A stretch of DNA of 60,000 bases from Adiantum capillus-veneris (GCA_014529385.2 CM043956.1:88533221-88593220), one strand, 5' to 3'. Positions 9,633 to 22,060 are shown, counted from the first letter of the stretch. Notes: a model not told the origin generated them from the letters alone. A program made the numbers and translations.

Positions 9633-10165
9633 CTGGCTTTTCTGCAAAGTTATAGACCACATCGATTCCGATGGCTCAAGCGAATAGTTTCTCATTGATT
9701 CTGATACCTGCAGCGGCTAGTTTCTTCTGCAAAGTTGTAGACCACATTGATTCCGATCCCGCGCGCGGGTAGTTTCTGCAAAATCGTTTTCAACTAGCAG
9801 AAAAAAAAAACAAAAAGCGAAAATTGCTTTTCGGACATGTACGCAGTCCGCGAACGATAACTCAAAATCGGTGGAGAATTTGAAAAAACTTCCTTCTGCA
9901 AAGTTGTAGAACACATCGATTCCAATCCCTCTTGAATGTAGTTTCTGCAAAATCATTTTCAATTAGCAGAAAAATCCAAAGCAGAAAACGAAACTTGCTT
10001 TTCGGACATGTACGCAGTCCGCGGGAACAATAACTCAAAATCGGTGCAGAATTTGAAAAAACTTCCTTCTGCAAAGTTGTAAACCACATCGATTCCGTTC
10101 CCCACACTGGGTATTTTTGGCAAAATCGGTTTTTATTAGGAGAAAAATCAAAAACAAAAATGTAC
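9633..10165. repeat. Satellite-like tandem repeat, 169-173 bp unit
   Basis: The phrase CTTCTGCAAAGTTGTA..CCACAT.GATTCC recurs at 9724, 9893 and 10066, with a truncated unit from about 9633. Units share TTTCGGACATGTACGCAGTCCGCG and AACTCAAAATCGGTG segments. No coding content. Confidence 0.85.
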
Positions 10166-10178
10166 GACTCGGATACCA

Positions 10179-10379
10179 TGTTGAGACAGAAAGAGAGAGC
10201 ACAAGAATAGAACCCCAAAGTGTGTAGAATACACACATGATGAGCTTATATGTGAATCTACTCAATATATGGCTTCTCTATATATGGCACCCAGGTCCCC
10301 TCTATATATACATCATCTCATGTGTGTATTCTACACAGTTTGGGGTTCTATTCCTGTGCTCTCTCTTTCTGTCTCAACA
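10179..10379. mobile_element. Short foldback element, about 65-bp inverted arms
   Basis: Left arm 10179-10243 and right arm about 10313-10379 are inverted copies (TGTTGAGACAGAAAGAGAG at the outer end) with only a few differences, around a spacer of about 70 bases. It is either a MITE-like foldback or two facing LTR ends. No target duplication is clear. Confidence 0.75.
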
Positions 10380-11190
10380 CCATACATGTAAGAGCCTAGA
10401 GGTGTGAAGGCACTTGGAGGCTTAAAGCAACACAGGCTTGGTCTTTCTTGTGGTCTTGAGTATATGCCGAGCTTATAATTTAGAGCTAGATAGAGTGCAT
10501 TACAGAATCCAAATTGAGCTCTTTACTTCCTCTTAAAGAAAGTAAAGTTGCTAGCAAGGATAGTAGCCATACTAATGTTGCATGCTCTCTTCAGTTGTTG
10601 TGATCTTGAAGCTAGCGGCCTGTAACAAAATAGTGATGACGGGCTTGGCTGGCCGCCTGAGTTGAGAGCCCTGCTCGCCTACAAAATTAAGTCAGCACTG
10701 AGCAGGTTGCGGCTATTTTGGGGACTTGGGATGAGAGGCAACATTATCATCAGGTCTCAACTCCCGAGAGCGCCGTCCACAGTATTATGATCAGTGCAGG
10801 AGGTGGTTGGGAATTAGCGCAGGAGTCCTTCGGCAATATTATGACTAGTGCAATGTTTTACTTGTAATCCACAGTCCACATGTGACCTTAGGACCTGGTC
10901 GCTTGGAGTGTTATCCTGCTACAAAGCAGGTAACTAGCCGGTAACTTGAGAGAGAAGATTTCCATCATAGCGAGTCACGTTGGTGCAGCTAAAGTGTGTC
11001 GACCCTAGCAGAGGACGTAGACAGTGATGTGTATGTTTACAAGTGCAGGAATGGATGATAAAGAAAATATGAGGGCCCATTAGATCCAGGAAGTGTATGG
11101 TTTATGTGGTTATGAAGGCCTAAGCATAGAGATTTCATGCTTGAAGAAGAGGTTTTTTCATGTGAAAAGGCTCTTAGGACATGCAAAGCA
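10380..11190. other. No recognisable feature
   Basis: No convincing open frame, repeat or RNA gene was seen in this stretch; it is probably decayed transposon or intergenic DNA. Confidence 0.5.
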
Positions 11191-11201
11191 ACTTGGATCA
11201 T

Positions 11202-11646
11202 TATGTGAAATTTGGACTCAAAAAGGGGCCCTTTAAGGAGTTCGACTTTACCTCTCTCTATCAAAACGGGCGCATGGATAAATTTTTACAAAAAAACTCC
11301 AAAGTTTGCGGAGGTTTGACAGTTAGACTTCCTCTTCAAGCTCTATCTACTTATAGATAGCACGCCATGAGATTCCTGATGTTTTAGAGGATTCTTTTTT
11401 TGATTCACTAAGATTCCGACAGAGTTGTCACATCATAGGTGAATCAAAAAAAGAATCTTCTAAAAAATGAGGAATCTCATGGCGTGCTATATATCAATAG
11501 ATAGAGCTTGAAGAGGACATTCTAACTGTCAAACCTCCGCCAACTTTGGAGTTTTTTTGTAAAAATCTGGCCATGCGCCCATTTTGGTAGAGAGAGGTAA
11601 AGTCAAACTCCTTAAAGGGCCCCTTTGTGAGTCCAAATTTCACCTA
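11202..11646. mobile_element. Long foldback (snapback) element, about 445 bp
   Basis: Nearly the whole segment is one inverted repeat. The left arm (11202 to about 11410) and right arm (about 11438-11646) pair from GTGAAATTTGGACTCA inward through the GGGGCCCTTTAAGGAG, AAAAAAACTCCAAAGTT and AGCACGCCATGAGATTCCT blocks, with roughly 90 percent identity by eye. The loop is about 30 bases. A transcript would fold into a hairpin stem of about 200 bp. A diverged relative is at 24691-25150. Confidence 0.85.
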
Positions 11647-12088
11647 ATGAGAGGAAGACATGTGGTCAGTGGGATAAAATGGAAAGTGTGTGAGAGACTC
11701 CACATCTCTACATGAGGTAGACCAAAAATTTCCTATTCTGCAGATATTTCGCAAAAGGCATTTTTTCTCGAAAAGACCCCCGCAAATCAAGGAAAACGCA
11801 ATTTTGAACATTTTTGCGTCTCACGCACGTAGTAAAATTCTGCACCAATTAGAAGATATTTAAGTTTTTGTGCTCTGCTATATTAGGGGGGCGGCAGACA
11901 GCATAGAGAGGGAGAGAGCTTTTTTTGTTGTATGCTCCACCATAGCCCATCAATTGAAGAAGAAGCAAGGTCCGATTATGTTGCTTTCGGTGTTGTTCCT
12001 CCTCCCCTCTTTTCTCTTCTGCTCTATAATCTATTGTGCGGTGTTTCTGTGTGTGTGTAGGTAGGTGTGCTCCCCGAGGGTGTGAGGT

Positions 12089-12092
<4 letters not shown>
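11647..12092. other. No recognisable gene
   Basis: Only short chance frames. Sequence is mixed, with purine-rich patches; nothing assignable was seen. Confidence 0.45.

Positions 12093-12147
<55 letters not shown>
12093..12147. repeat. (AG)n microsatellite
   Basis: About 27 uninterrupted AG units. Frames across it are low-complexity artefacts. Confidence 0.97.
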
Positions 12148-12148
<1 letters not shown>

Positions 12149-12771
12149 GATTCTGTGCAAGAGAAACAAGAAATTGATGTGTTTATGGGTGTGGTATATT
12201 GTGATCTGTGTGTGTGCATGTTGATTTGGGTGTAGTTGTGAGTTCGTTTGAGAAAATGAGAAAAGTGTGTGTCTGTGTGAATGATACGTGGATGGGGGTG
12301 CAACGGACAGCGAAATCCCTGGCCTATAGAGAGGAAAACATTGTGTGCGCTAGGTGTGTTACCTCTTTCCCCCTTCCATCAACGTCACCTAGAGAGCCAA
12401 AACTTTTTGAATGCATTCCCTTAAAAATCATGGGATTTGGTTAGATCTCTAGTTATCATGGGGGAGAACGAGCAATCGCCTGCCCACGAAGCTCCCTAGG
12501 TTTCAAACCCCCTCGCAAGGTATTTTGACCAGTGATGTTCATGTAACGATGGTGCTATGGGGTGAATTACAAACCGGGCAGGGGATCTTCATTGCAACTT
12601 CAAGCGACCAGGCTCTTAGTGACCTTGCTTCCCAATTCTTGGCTACCACCACCCATATTCATTAATGGTGTACTGGACACTAGAGACTAAGTAGATCCAC
12701 ATGGCATAGTCCATCACTCTCTCACATGGCACAGACACAAACTAGAGCAAGCACACACTAGACTGAGGAAG

Positions 12772-12773
<2 letters not shown>
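12148..12773. other. No recognisable gene
   Basis: Intergenic sequence between two microsatellites; GT-rich in its first part, otherwise unassigned. Confidence 0.45.

Positions 12774-12820
<47 letters not shown>
12774..12820. repeat. (CT)n microsatellite
   Basis: About 23 uninterrupted CT units. Confidence 0.97.
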
Positions 12821-12830
<10 letters not shown>

Positions 12831-13400
12831 ATTTCGTTGTATGCATGTGCGATCGTCAAGCTGCAGGGAGCACTTGTCAGACTTAGGAGAAAGTGCCACG
12901 CGTCTAGGGGAGGGGGCCGGAATCCCGCCCCCTATTATATATAGTATACATGATATTGTGTGAGTGCATGCAACAACGTTTTCTTATCCAGGGAAGCTTG
13001 GTTTCAAGGGGGTGTATGCACACAAGTGGGGATTGGAGAAATTTTTGGTGGCATGTTCAAGGCTAGGCTGGCTCCCTCTTGCAATACTCTCATCAGGTTT
13101 GTGGTTGTGGAGTCCCTCTTTTCAATCTCTAGGCAAAGCTAAGTCTTGTACAAGTTGGTGTCTTCATTTTTATTTTTATTTTGTACAAGTTTTCATTTTT
13201 ATCTGGTTTAGCCTAAAATTTAGACTTGAATTTTAAATGCAAGTTGTTAACACTTCATCCATTATGACACTGGTGTAGCTTGATAGTTACAGTTGCAAGA
13301 ACCTCAAAATTACACTTTTGCAAGTCTTAAATAATAAAACACATGAGATAACAACTCTTATCGTACTGATGGAAAAAAGGTTGCTCCACTTTTAGCACAG

Positions 13401-13413
13401 TGTGTGTGTGTGT

Positions 13414-13483
<70 letters not shown>

Positions 13484-13501
13484 GAGAGAGAGAGAGAGAG
13501 A
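13401..13501. repeat. Compound (TG)n(AG)n microsatellite
   Basis: A TG tract to about 13446, with one GAG interruption, followed by an AG tract with GGGG interruptions. Confidence 0.97.
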
Positions 13502-14579
13502 AGATGCTAAGCTTGTTAAAATTTATCATTCCTGAGTTCAAACCATATGAAGCAATCTGCTATCTAGAACCCAAGAAATGGGGATGCAAAAGTCCTTACA
13601 ACAACAACCACCTAAATAATTTACAATATGATCTTATTAGGGATGCAACTGCCTTTTGCAATGAGTAATTGTGTCAAGGGTACAATGGGCTCATGATTAG
13701 GGACAAGTGAATGAGGTTTAACACAATAAAACATGGCACCGTTGCAGTCACGCCCCAAAAGAATGCATGTAGCAAAAACAAAACCCAATTTTTAATGTAG
13801 AATATGCATAAAATAGGAATCATAGGAGTACGATCTCCAAGGTTATTGAATTCTTGTGTGAATAATGCACAAATGAAGAGTATAAAGTTTTAACTGGCCC
13901 TCTCCTCAACAAAAAATTGTCCCCATAGCCCAAATTCACTCATAAAGGATTGTGCAAGTTACAAATGCATCGTGTTCTTTTTGTAGATAATCTAAGAATC
14001 AATTCTTTAGGAAATAATTGCAATAAATTATATAATAGTGAGAGTATATCAAAGTTTTTGTAGATAGTCCCCCCCCCCTCCCAACACCAAAATGAGTTCC
14101 CTTTTTTGAAACATGTAGATGGAAATGTCTATACATATATACATCCCTAAATACATTTTTTTCTTGAAACGCCTAACCATTGATACATAAAGCTTGCTCC
14201 ATTCAGCCCTATATACTAAAACACTTAGATTTTGGACTAAAGGGTTGCAGATTGAAAGGCATATCGGTGGGGGCATATGCAATCGATTTGAAAAAGCTTT
14301 ATCAGGGATTGTTAATGAAGCTTTTGTTAGGTTTTCACACCAACATTGTGTTCTTTATCTACTTCTTGTTGCTTTTAATCTTAGAAATGTGTTTTGATTC
14401 ATTTCTATCTTCCATAATTTCTCTCTAAGCACCATAATATGCTCTGATTGATCCTTAAATTCTTCGTATTCTCATACGTTTTTCTTGTTTTCAGCCTAAG
14501 TTGATTACCATCAACAACCAAAATCCCAACACTTTCATAGTCAGTCCTAGAGAACCGTACACTTCAGCAACACTTGTGT
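13502..14579. other. No recognisable gene
   Basis: AT-rich sequence with a C8 run near 14068 and only short chance frames. Confidence 0.45.
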
Positions 14580-14750
14580 AGAGAGAGGGGAGGGGAGTGA
14601 GGGCGTGCATGTGTAGAGATGGAGAGAGAGAGTGATTAGAAAGGGAGAGAGGGATAGGGGGCATGTGTGTAGAGAGAGAGGGGAGAGGGAGAGTGTATAC
14701 AAATGTGTAGAGAGAGAGGGGGAGGGAGAATTAAAGAGGGGGAATAGGAA
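14580..14750. repeat. Purine-rich GAGA tract with a repeated GTGTAGAGAGAG phrase
   Basis: Imperfect GA-rich sequence in which TGTGTAGAGAGAGnGGGGAG recurs about four times (near 14574, 14610, 14668, 14705). Confidence 0.8.
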
Positions 14751-15379
14751 CACAATTGAAAACACACACAAATGCCGCTCTATAGCCAAGGGTACTCACA
14801 ACATCCCCATCCACTAAAAATCATTTACATAACTCCACAATTCCACAAGAAAGCCACCGCTTCCACACATACCAATGCACACACACCTCACACAATCAAA
14901 AGAGCAGTCACTCCAATTTTGCCTGCTTTCAACACTTCCACAACACAACACCTCTCTCTCTCTCTCTTTCTCTCTCACATAAACAGATGGCCTAGGAGTG
15001 CACATCGCTCATAGGCTGGCACCAAACAGTGGCACCACACAGACTAGAACGGAGGAAATAAGAGAAGGGGGAAGAGACCACACAAAATGCAACAATTATT
15101 TTCTTCTTCTTTCGACAAAAACCACCATGTACAATTCCATCACCTTGGCTCTGCGGATAGACACACAAGCCCAAAACACCTCTGGCAACCCCTGTTGGCT
15201 TCTTCTCTATAGAGCCTTTTTCTCATTGAAGAGCCCCTGGAACCGCAAAAAAAAATTCCCTTATAGGATGTGTAGAGACTCTTACTATTCCTCTTGAATT
15301 TTTCTTTTTTTAGCTCATTTTGCATGTAAACTTGAGGTAAACGTCCACTTCCTATTTTTGGACCTACTTAGAGCCCAAG

Positions 15380-15740
15380 TCCTGTGTAAAGCAACCCTGT
15401 TGGGGGTCATGGATCCCGATCCACGGTTACTCACATCTGAACATGAAATTTGATTAGTTGTATGCATGCACCCTGTTGAGGTTAGATTTCCACTTTTTTT
15501 TGAGTTTGGATTACAAAATTTCAAAAAGGCCCAAATTTTGATCAATTTTTAAGGTTTCTATGGATTTGTCCTAATTTCTTGATTTGAATGGGTTCTATGT
15601 GTCAATTTTCCACCAAAGTACATATCTAGGGATCTAGACCACACAGGACCCTTTGGTACTAGTTTTTGCCCAAAATGCCACAGGGAGTTATGGATCGTGA
15701 TCCATGTTTCTTCACCAATTAGCTTGAAACTTCCATATCA
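15380..15740. repeat. Diverged direct repeat, spacing about 290 bp
   Basis: Two related segments containing GGATCCCGATCCACGGTT (about 15410) and GGATCGTGATCCATGTTT (about 15690), each preceded by GTCCTGTG/CAGGACCC-like and followed by weakly similar sequence. An old duplication or retroelement remnant; low certainty. Confidence 0.4.
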
Positions 15741-17299
15741 GCTCTCCCTCGCTTGGTTTACCCCTTTTTGTGCTTATTTTTGGGTTTGTGTCAGCTTTTG
15801 AGTTTTGACCCTCAACTTTTCAAAATTTTAGAGTTTATGGTCTTGGCTACCAAAATATGGTTTGACAGGTTTTTCGTTGGTTCTTTTTGCTCAGTTTGAT
15901 GGTTGTAGATGTTACGCTATCTACTCCTAGGTAAAACAATGAATCCTATGAGAAAAAACCAAAAAATGGTATAAAACTAAAAGAAAAATGGATGATAGAA
16001 TAATACTTTCAAATAAATGGAAAAAATGCCAAATGAAATGCTTTGGTATCTCACTCACAACTCCCAATACCTAGAAAGTCCTCAACTTCTAGCCTCTAAC
16101 AATTACTAAACCCCGTATCTAGCTGTGATTCCTAAGTGTAAATGGAATGGGAATGAAAATGGAAGGTCTCTAAAGTACAAAGCTATGACTAAGCCACTTA
16201 TCATCTAAGGATCACTATCCCCGACAACAATGCCATTTTTAGTATGTCATCACATGGATGTCTATAGCATAGCTATCGGGCACTAACATAATGTCAATAC
16301 TCAAGAAAGAAACTTGGATGGGTCACAGAGACTCTTTAAAGGTGTCAATCTCAAGAAGTGAACCTATGGAACGAAGCCATCTCTTGCACTAGAAAATCTA
16401 TCACTCTCAACTCTGGAAAATTTCTTTTCTCATGTGTCACCATAGTTGGTTGTCATGCCATTGCGGCACTCAAACGAATTTCAAATGCTAAAAACTTTAT
16501 AAGGTCTAAGACACCTAGGAACACTATCCTACCAAGTTTGGTTTCAATCCAATGAGGGTACCAAAATTACAATCCATAATGATCAAGGTCCTAAAAACTA
16601 CAACAAATCATACCCGAAAGGTTGCTCTATGGTCTAGGACTACTCTCCTAAGGTCAAAATTTGAAAAATGAATCGTTAATGTCTTCACAACAACCGATTT
16701 AGCTTGCTAATGTGTAGTCACGAACTACATCAAAAATGACAATGATTACACTAAATTAAAGAGAAATAGACAATGAGCACAATTCAAGTTTTGAAATCAC
16801 AATTGGATTACCAAATCTCAAGATATATTGATCACAAAGCACAAGAGAGTATCAACTTTCAATCGTACGTTCCAAAAATCATAAAACCTTTGATAAAGAT
16901 AAAATGTTCCTTTCCCACTTACAAAAAATGAACTTTAAACCTAGGGCTTTCTTGGCTATTGGCCGACTTTACAAGGCTCATACTCACTTACATACTTTAC
17001 AACTTAGAATTAACATAATCTGGCCTAGGAACTATCAAATTAAAATCAAAGATCTCAAATATTTACAAAGTTTTCTCAAAAAAATAATGATGGAACATCA
17101 AAAGTTTAGCGCTCATGAAGAAGGGTCCAGTAGGAGGGAATCCGTCTGTTCCAACTTCCAATAGTGATTTCAGAGAGGGAGCTAACATGGGAGCAGAACC
17201 ATCCCAACCCACACCAACCATGAAACTCTTGCACTTAAATTACGAGTTTGAGAATGAATACTGGAGGTGAATATTCTGGCCAATCTTTTGAAATCTTGT
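15741..17299. other. No gene; possible decayed LTR-element DNA
   Basis: Mostly AT-rich sequence without a credible coding frame. The only signal is a primer-binding-site-like 18-mer at 16218-16235 on the minus strand. Confidence 0.4.
16218..16235 (-). other. Degenerate tRNA-Asp-type primer-binding site
   Basis: TCCCCGACAACAATGCCA differs from the reverse complement of the plant tRNA-Asp-type site TGGCGCCGTTGCCGGGGA at four positions, all transitions of the C-to-T/G-to-A type. This suggests an old minus-strand LTR element whose LTR would lie to the right; no LTR pair was found. Confidence 0.4.
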
Positions 17300-17375
17300 G
17301 TGTTAGCAGTGTCATTTGGAGGCAATGCATAACCCCAAGGACACCTCAAGAAAATGGTGTGATAGAAAGGATGAA

Positions 17376-17435
17376 CATGACAATCATGGAGTGAGCACAA
17401 AAGGATGAACATGATAATCATGGAGTGAGCACAAA
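17376..17435. repeat. Tandem duplication inside the copia integrase
   Basis: AGGATGAACATGA.AATCATGG with the following AGTGAGCACAAA is repeated head to tail, unit about 33 bp. Confidence 0.8.
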
Positions 17436-18059
17436 GCATGTGGCTATATGCAAGCATGCCATTTGAGCTTTTGGTAGAAGTAGTATTTACATCTATGTAC
17501 TTGTTCAATCAGCCACCCTCAAAGGAACTGGATGGAGGAGTTCTAGAAGAGACATGAACAGGTAGTACACCAGTAAATTTTGAATTTCTCAAAGTTTATG
17601 GATGCGAGGCTTTTATGTACATATATAGAATTCTGAGGTCAAAGCTAGAGGCAATGTCCAAGAAGTGTTTCTTCATCGGCTATGGAGAATAGGACTTCGG
17701 GTATCACTTATGGAATCTCAATATATTTAGGAGTAGGGATGTAATTTTCAATGAACAAAATATGTACAAATATTACTTGGAAAGTAAACAAACAAAAATA
17801 ACAGGTTATGAGTACACGGATATTTTTGACATTAAAGACTCAAGGAGTGCAAATGGTGACAACTTGAAACAATTTCAATAGATGAGGAACCTCAACCCTT
17901 ATCCCAAAGATCTAAGAGATCAAGTAGACCTCCAAAAAGTTTTGTTCCTTCAATCATCTCTTCGTCTCAAATCCTAAGAGACATAGTCATACAAAGAAGA
18001 AATGAAACATGAATCCAAAGAAGATTGGACGAAGATCATGCAAGCAAAGATGGACACAT

Positions 18060-18425
18060 TACTTCACAACCAAACATGGGAATTGGTTGAGTTGCATAAA
18101 GGTAAGCAGGCACTACAAAAGAAATGGGTTTAATAGCTAAAGGAAGAACAAGGTGGCAAGAAAAGGTACAAGTCCAGACTCGTGGTAAAGGGGTTTTCTC
18201 AAAACAAAGGTATTGAATTCAAGGAATATTTTCTCTTGTCCATACATCACAACCAGACATGGGAATTGGTTTAGTTGCATAAAGGTAAGGAGACATTCCA
18301 AAACAAATGTGTTTAAAAGCGGAAGGAAGAAGAAGGTGGCAAGAAAATGTACAAGTTTAGACTTGTGGTAAAGGGATTTTCTCAAAACAAAGGTATTCAC
18401 TTCAATGAAATATTTTCTCTTGTTC
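18060..18425. repeat. About 180-bp tandem duplication in the copia reverse transcriptase
   Basis: The segment from CACAACCAAACATGGGAATT to TATTTTCTCTTGTCCA is repeated immediately downstream with scattered differences, so residues of the TWELV..KGFSQNKGI block are encoded twice. The copies have diverged, so the duplication is old. Confidence 0.85.
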
Positions 18426-19587
18426 TAAAAATGAATTTCAATAGGCTTGTGTTAAGCATTGTGATTGCTCATGACTTAAATCTTGGAAAATGGATGTAAA
18501 CAGGGCATTTCTTCATGGTGACTTGGAGGAGAAGTTTACATGATTCAACCAAAAGGGTAAGGAGAAAATGGTTTGCAAATTTAAAAAAAGCTTGTATGAT
18601 CTAAAGCAAGAATCAAGATAATGGTACTTGAAGTTGGATCGATGGATGTTGGATAACGGATTCAAAAGATGAAGTTTAGATCACTCTGTCTACATGAAGA
18701 ACTTGGGAGATAGGAAGTTCATCATCATCGTAATGTTGTATATTAGTGACATGTTGATTGCAAATGCTAACATGCAAGATATCAAAGACCTAAAAAAGGA
18801 GTTGCAAAGCAAATACTTGGTATGAAGATATCAATGGACAAGACAAAAAAGACACTAAAGATATCTCAAGAAGGTATTTGAAAGGTTTGCAATGCACCTT
18901 GGCTAGTCACTTTAAATCAACCAAAGATTTGTGTCCAAAGACAGAAGAGGAGATAGTGTACATGTCTAAAGTTTCATATGCTACATTGATAGGTTCTTTA
19001 GTGTATTATATGATGTAGACAAGGATAGATATTGCACATGCAGTGGGAGTTGTGAGTAGATTCATGGATAATCTAGGCAAAGAGCATTGGGAGACTGTGA
19101 AATGGATGATGCAAATATAACACCTGACAAAGATACTTGAAGGAGCACTACTACCTACATCTTCATAGTTGGAAGCACGACAATAAGTTGGGCTTCAAAG
19201 TTGCAGAAAGTGGTCTCACTTTCTACCCAGAAGTGGAATATGTAGCTTCACAGATTTCGTGGCTTCATAGATTCTTGGAGGAGCTTGGATATAAGAAATA
19301 CAATTGTGTCTTGTACAACAAAACTCAAAGTCCCATTCATCTTGCAAAGAACTCAGCCTTTCACTCGAGGGAAAAGCACATTGAGGTGAGATATCACTTC
19401 ATACGTACTTTTTTGAAAGAGGGAAAAATAAATATAGGGAAGGTGCACACAAGCAAGAATCCTATAGACATGTTAACAAAGGTGGTTAACAAAGAGAATT
19501 TGAGCTTTTTCTCATCTTCAATCGGCATTCAAGTATAAGAAGCCATGATGGAAAGCAGCCACAGGTTTGGTGTGGAGATCACTCTCC

Positions 19588-19598
19588 AAGTGGGAGAT
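19588..19598 (+). other. Copia polypurine tract
   Basis: CCAAGTGGGAG, the usual plant copia tract, about 50 bases after the RNase H frame. A 3' LTR should begin right after it, but its right border is not clear. Confidence 0.7.
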
Positions 19599-20530
19599 TC
19601 TAAAGTATGGAGCTTGATTCACTTCTTGTAATTTTTAGTTTCAACATGTACATTTGTAAGACCCTCATTATGAGGAGAAGCCATCGTGTATTAGAAAAAT
19701 CCATCATCGAAAAAATAAAAAATCCATCTTTTTGCTATAATATCTTGGTTCAACGGTAACCAAAAAATGACCGATCGATGGCCATTAGTTAATGGACAAT
19801 TGGTTGGGGGTCAATGATCAATGGATAGAGGTAAAGTCAATGGCCAACATTCAATGGTCAATGGTCAAAAGTCTATGGCCAATCGCCAACTTTTACTTGG
19901 ACTTGTCTACACAAAGGTGGCTACAAATATGTACACATGGGAAAGTTGAACTTGGACTTCTCTACACAAAGGTTGCCAGCACATGGGCACTTGGTAGAGT
20001 TCAACTTGGACTTGTCTACATAAGGACAACTACACACAACCGTCTCTCATGAAAGACGGCATCCCATTTTGGCCCATAAAAGGAGGTCTCTTCTATACAC
20101 AAAATGGATCAATGAAGATGCATTGAAGGTTGTGTGAGTTGGTGAAGTGTGAAGTGGTTGCAAATCCATAATGTGGGTGCTTTCCAATGGATGTAGCCGA
20201 CATTGGGTGAACCATGTATATCATGTGTGCTCTCTCTATCTATCTCTCTTGTGTGTGAAAATTATCTCTCTTCAGTAAGTGAAACACTCTAATCTCTACT
20301 TAACTATGCCTCTTTTCTTAACATAAGCTGGCTTTAAAGTGCGACGTCAATTGGCCGAATGTAGACCAAAATTGGAGTTTGTGTAAGAACATGGTGAGGT
20401 ATGGCTCAAATCTGATTATATAGGACGTAACCAAACAAAATCAAACAAAATCTCGTGCCATCTCACTCTTCGGACGTATCTAGTCTAAATATTTCTACGT
20501 GTGTCAAGCATGTGAGTTGCAAGGAGAAGA
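19599..20530. repeat. Possible copia 3' LTR region with internal repeats
   Basis: It follows the copia polypurine tract. It holds a TCAATGGTCA-type run (about 19790-19880) and three copies of an ACTTGGACTTGTCTACACAAAGG unit (near 19894, 19948 and 20013). A possible LTR end CTTAACA lies near 20323. No second LTR is present to confirm this. Confidence 0.4.
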
Positions 20531-22060
20531 ATTTGGAGGGACCATTGTTTTTTTATATTAAAAATTATTGTAAAACAAATAAAAATATACACAAAAAAAC
20601 AAACAAATAGAAGTTAAAAAAGAAAAATTAAAAAGTAGAAAATACTCAAAAGAAGAAATAAGAAAAATAAATACTTTTCTTAACAAGTTTTCCTTTTCTT
20701 TTTTGTTTTCTTTTTTTAAAATTTTTCCATTAAAAAAAAAAAATACCGTTTTTTTTTCTTTTTTGTGGTTTTTCTTTGACCTTTTGGGTTTTTTAAAATT
20801 TTTTTTGATTTTTTTTCTTGTTTTTTCTTGTTTTTTATTATTTCAAAACAAAATGATTTGGAATGGAAATGAACATCAATTAATATGATATGAAATGAAA
20901 AGAAATAAAACTAAACAAGATTTGAAACTCAAATAAAGTAAAAAAAGTTAACTGTGCCAGCCGCGTGTACATCGCAATTGAAGGAGTCAGAGGCGACGAG
21001 CATGGGTGTTAGCACAAGAAAAGGGGGGGACACAAGGGAGAGATACGGGTGTTGGCACCACAAATGGAGAAGAGGCATTTATGTCTTTGTTTTCTTAAAA
21101 CCCTTTTTAGGGTAGATATATATTTTTACGCTTTTTTAATGAAGGGGCTTTTTTTGTTGGATGATTTGTTTTTTGATTGACACAAAAGAAAATAAAAAAT
21201 TCAAAAGAAAAGAAAACAAAGAAATTAGGTCTCCCCAATCTCATAAAAAAAAAAAATCTTTCAAAACATATTAAGTGCATAAGTGAAGGGTGAGTTTAGG
21301 AAAGTCAAAAGACAAATGAAGGTGGAAAATCAAAAGACAAATGAAAGATAGAAAGTCAAAAGAAATTTTGTGTGCATATAAATAAGTGTTTCTCTGCTCT
21401 TTCATTTTTTCTTTAATGTTTTCTTCTAAGTTCTCTTTAGCGTTTTCTTTGCTCTCTCTCTCTCTCTCTCTCTCTCTCAATGTTGTATTCATCTTTCTTA
21501 GGTAACATTGTTGCAAATCTATGTGCTTCTTCATTGCCTATCCTTACATGCTATAGATTAACGCATCGTTTTTCTTGTTTTTATGTGGAATCTTTCAATA
21601 AGAAGCACCTTTTAAGTTTTTTGAAGCCATTACGAATACCTTTTAAATTTTTCTAGTTTCAATTAGAAACTAGAAAATAGAACAAAAAAACAAAAAATAG
21701 AAAAATGAGTCACAAAATTTACACAAAAACAAAGTAAAAGAGAGGAAAAAATATGAGGTGCTATAGAAGTGTGGGTGTTTTTTTTCAAAAACTACAAATA
21801 GTGAAAAAGTAAAAAATATTTACTTGAGACTCCAAAAAATATGGTAAAAATTCTCAAAAAATGCAAAAAATATTCAATATATTTGTGAAAAATCACTAGC
21901 TTGTAATGCATATTTTGGTTGATAGTTCATATCAAGTTTTTTTATTTTTATTATTTTTTGATAAAATTTAACAAAACTAGGCAATAAACTAGCAAAAGTT
22001 TTGAAAAAAATTAGTAAAAAATTATCATTAATTTTTTTTCAGTACTTAGCAATGTGATTA
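20530..22060. other. AT-rich low-complexity region
   Basis: Long runs of A and T, with a T-rich block at about 20690-20850 and A-rich blocks either side. No gene. A (CT)n tract lies at 21452-21478. Confidence 0.8.
21452..21478. repeat. (CT)n microsatellite
   Basis: About 13 CT units. Confidence 0.95.

Larger units (their letters stand above)
17300..19600 (+). pseudogene. Ty1/copia retrotransposon pol remnant
   Basis: Scattered frames in copia order. Integrase end: PQENGVIERMN near 17345, then INQPPSKELDGG and SKKCFFIGYGE. Reverse transcriptase from about 18060: NQTWELVELHKGK, RYKSRLVVKGFSQNKGI, with the active-site region now YISDM in place of YVDDM. RNase H end at 19137-19538: WLHRFLEELG, IHLAKNSAFHSREKHIEVRYHFIR, HTSKNPIDMLTKV. 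A polypurine tract follows. It is full of stops and frameshifts and has two internal tandem duplications. Gag and the 5' LTR were not found. Confidence 0.88.

Noticed and set aside
12036-12303. Ser/Leu-rich and Arg/Glu-rich open frames over GA/CT tracts (also at 13420, 26184, 37868-38240)
   Set aside because: They are translations of dinucleotide repeats with no independent coding signal.
19137-19538. Copia RNase H frame as an intact host gene
   Set aside because: It is clearly the C-terminal part of copia Pol, and the upstream pol is full of stops.
20703-20888. Phe-rich open frame
   Set aside because: It is a translation of a T-rich low-complexity tract.
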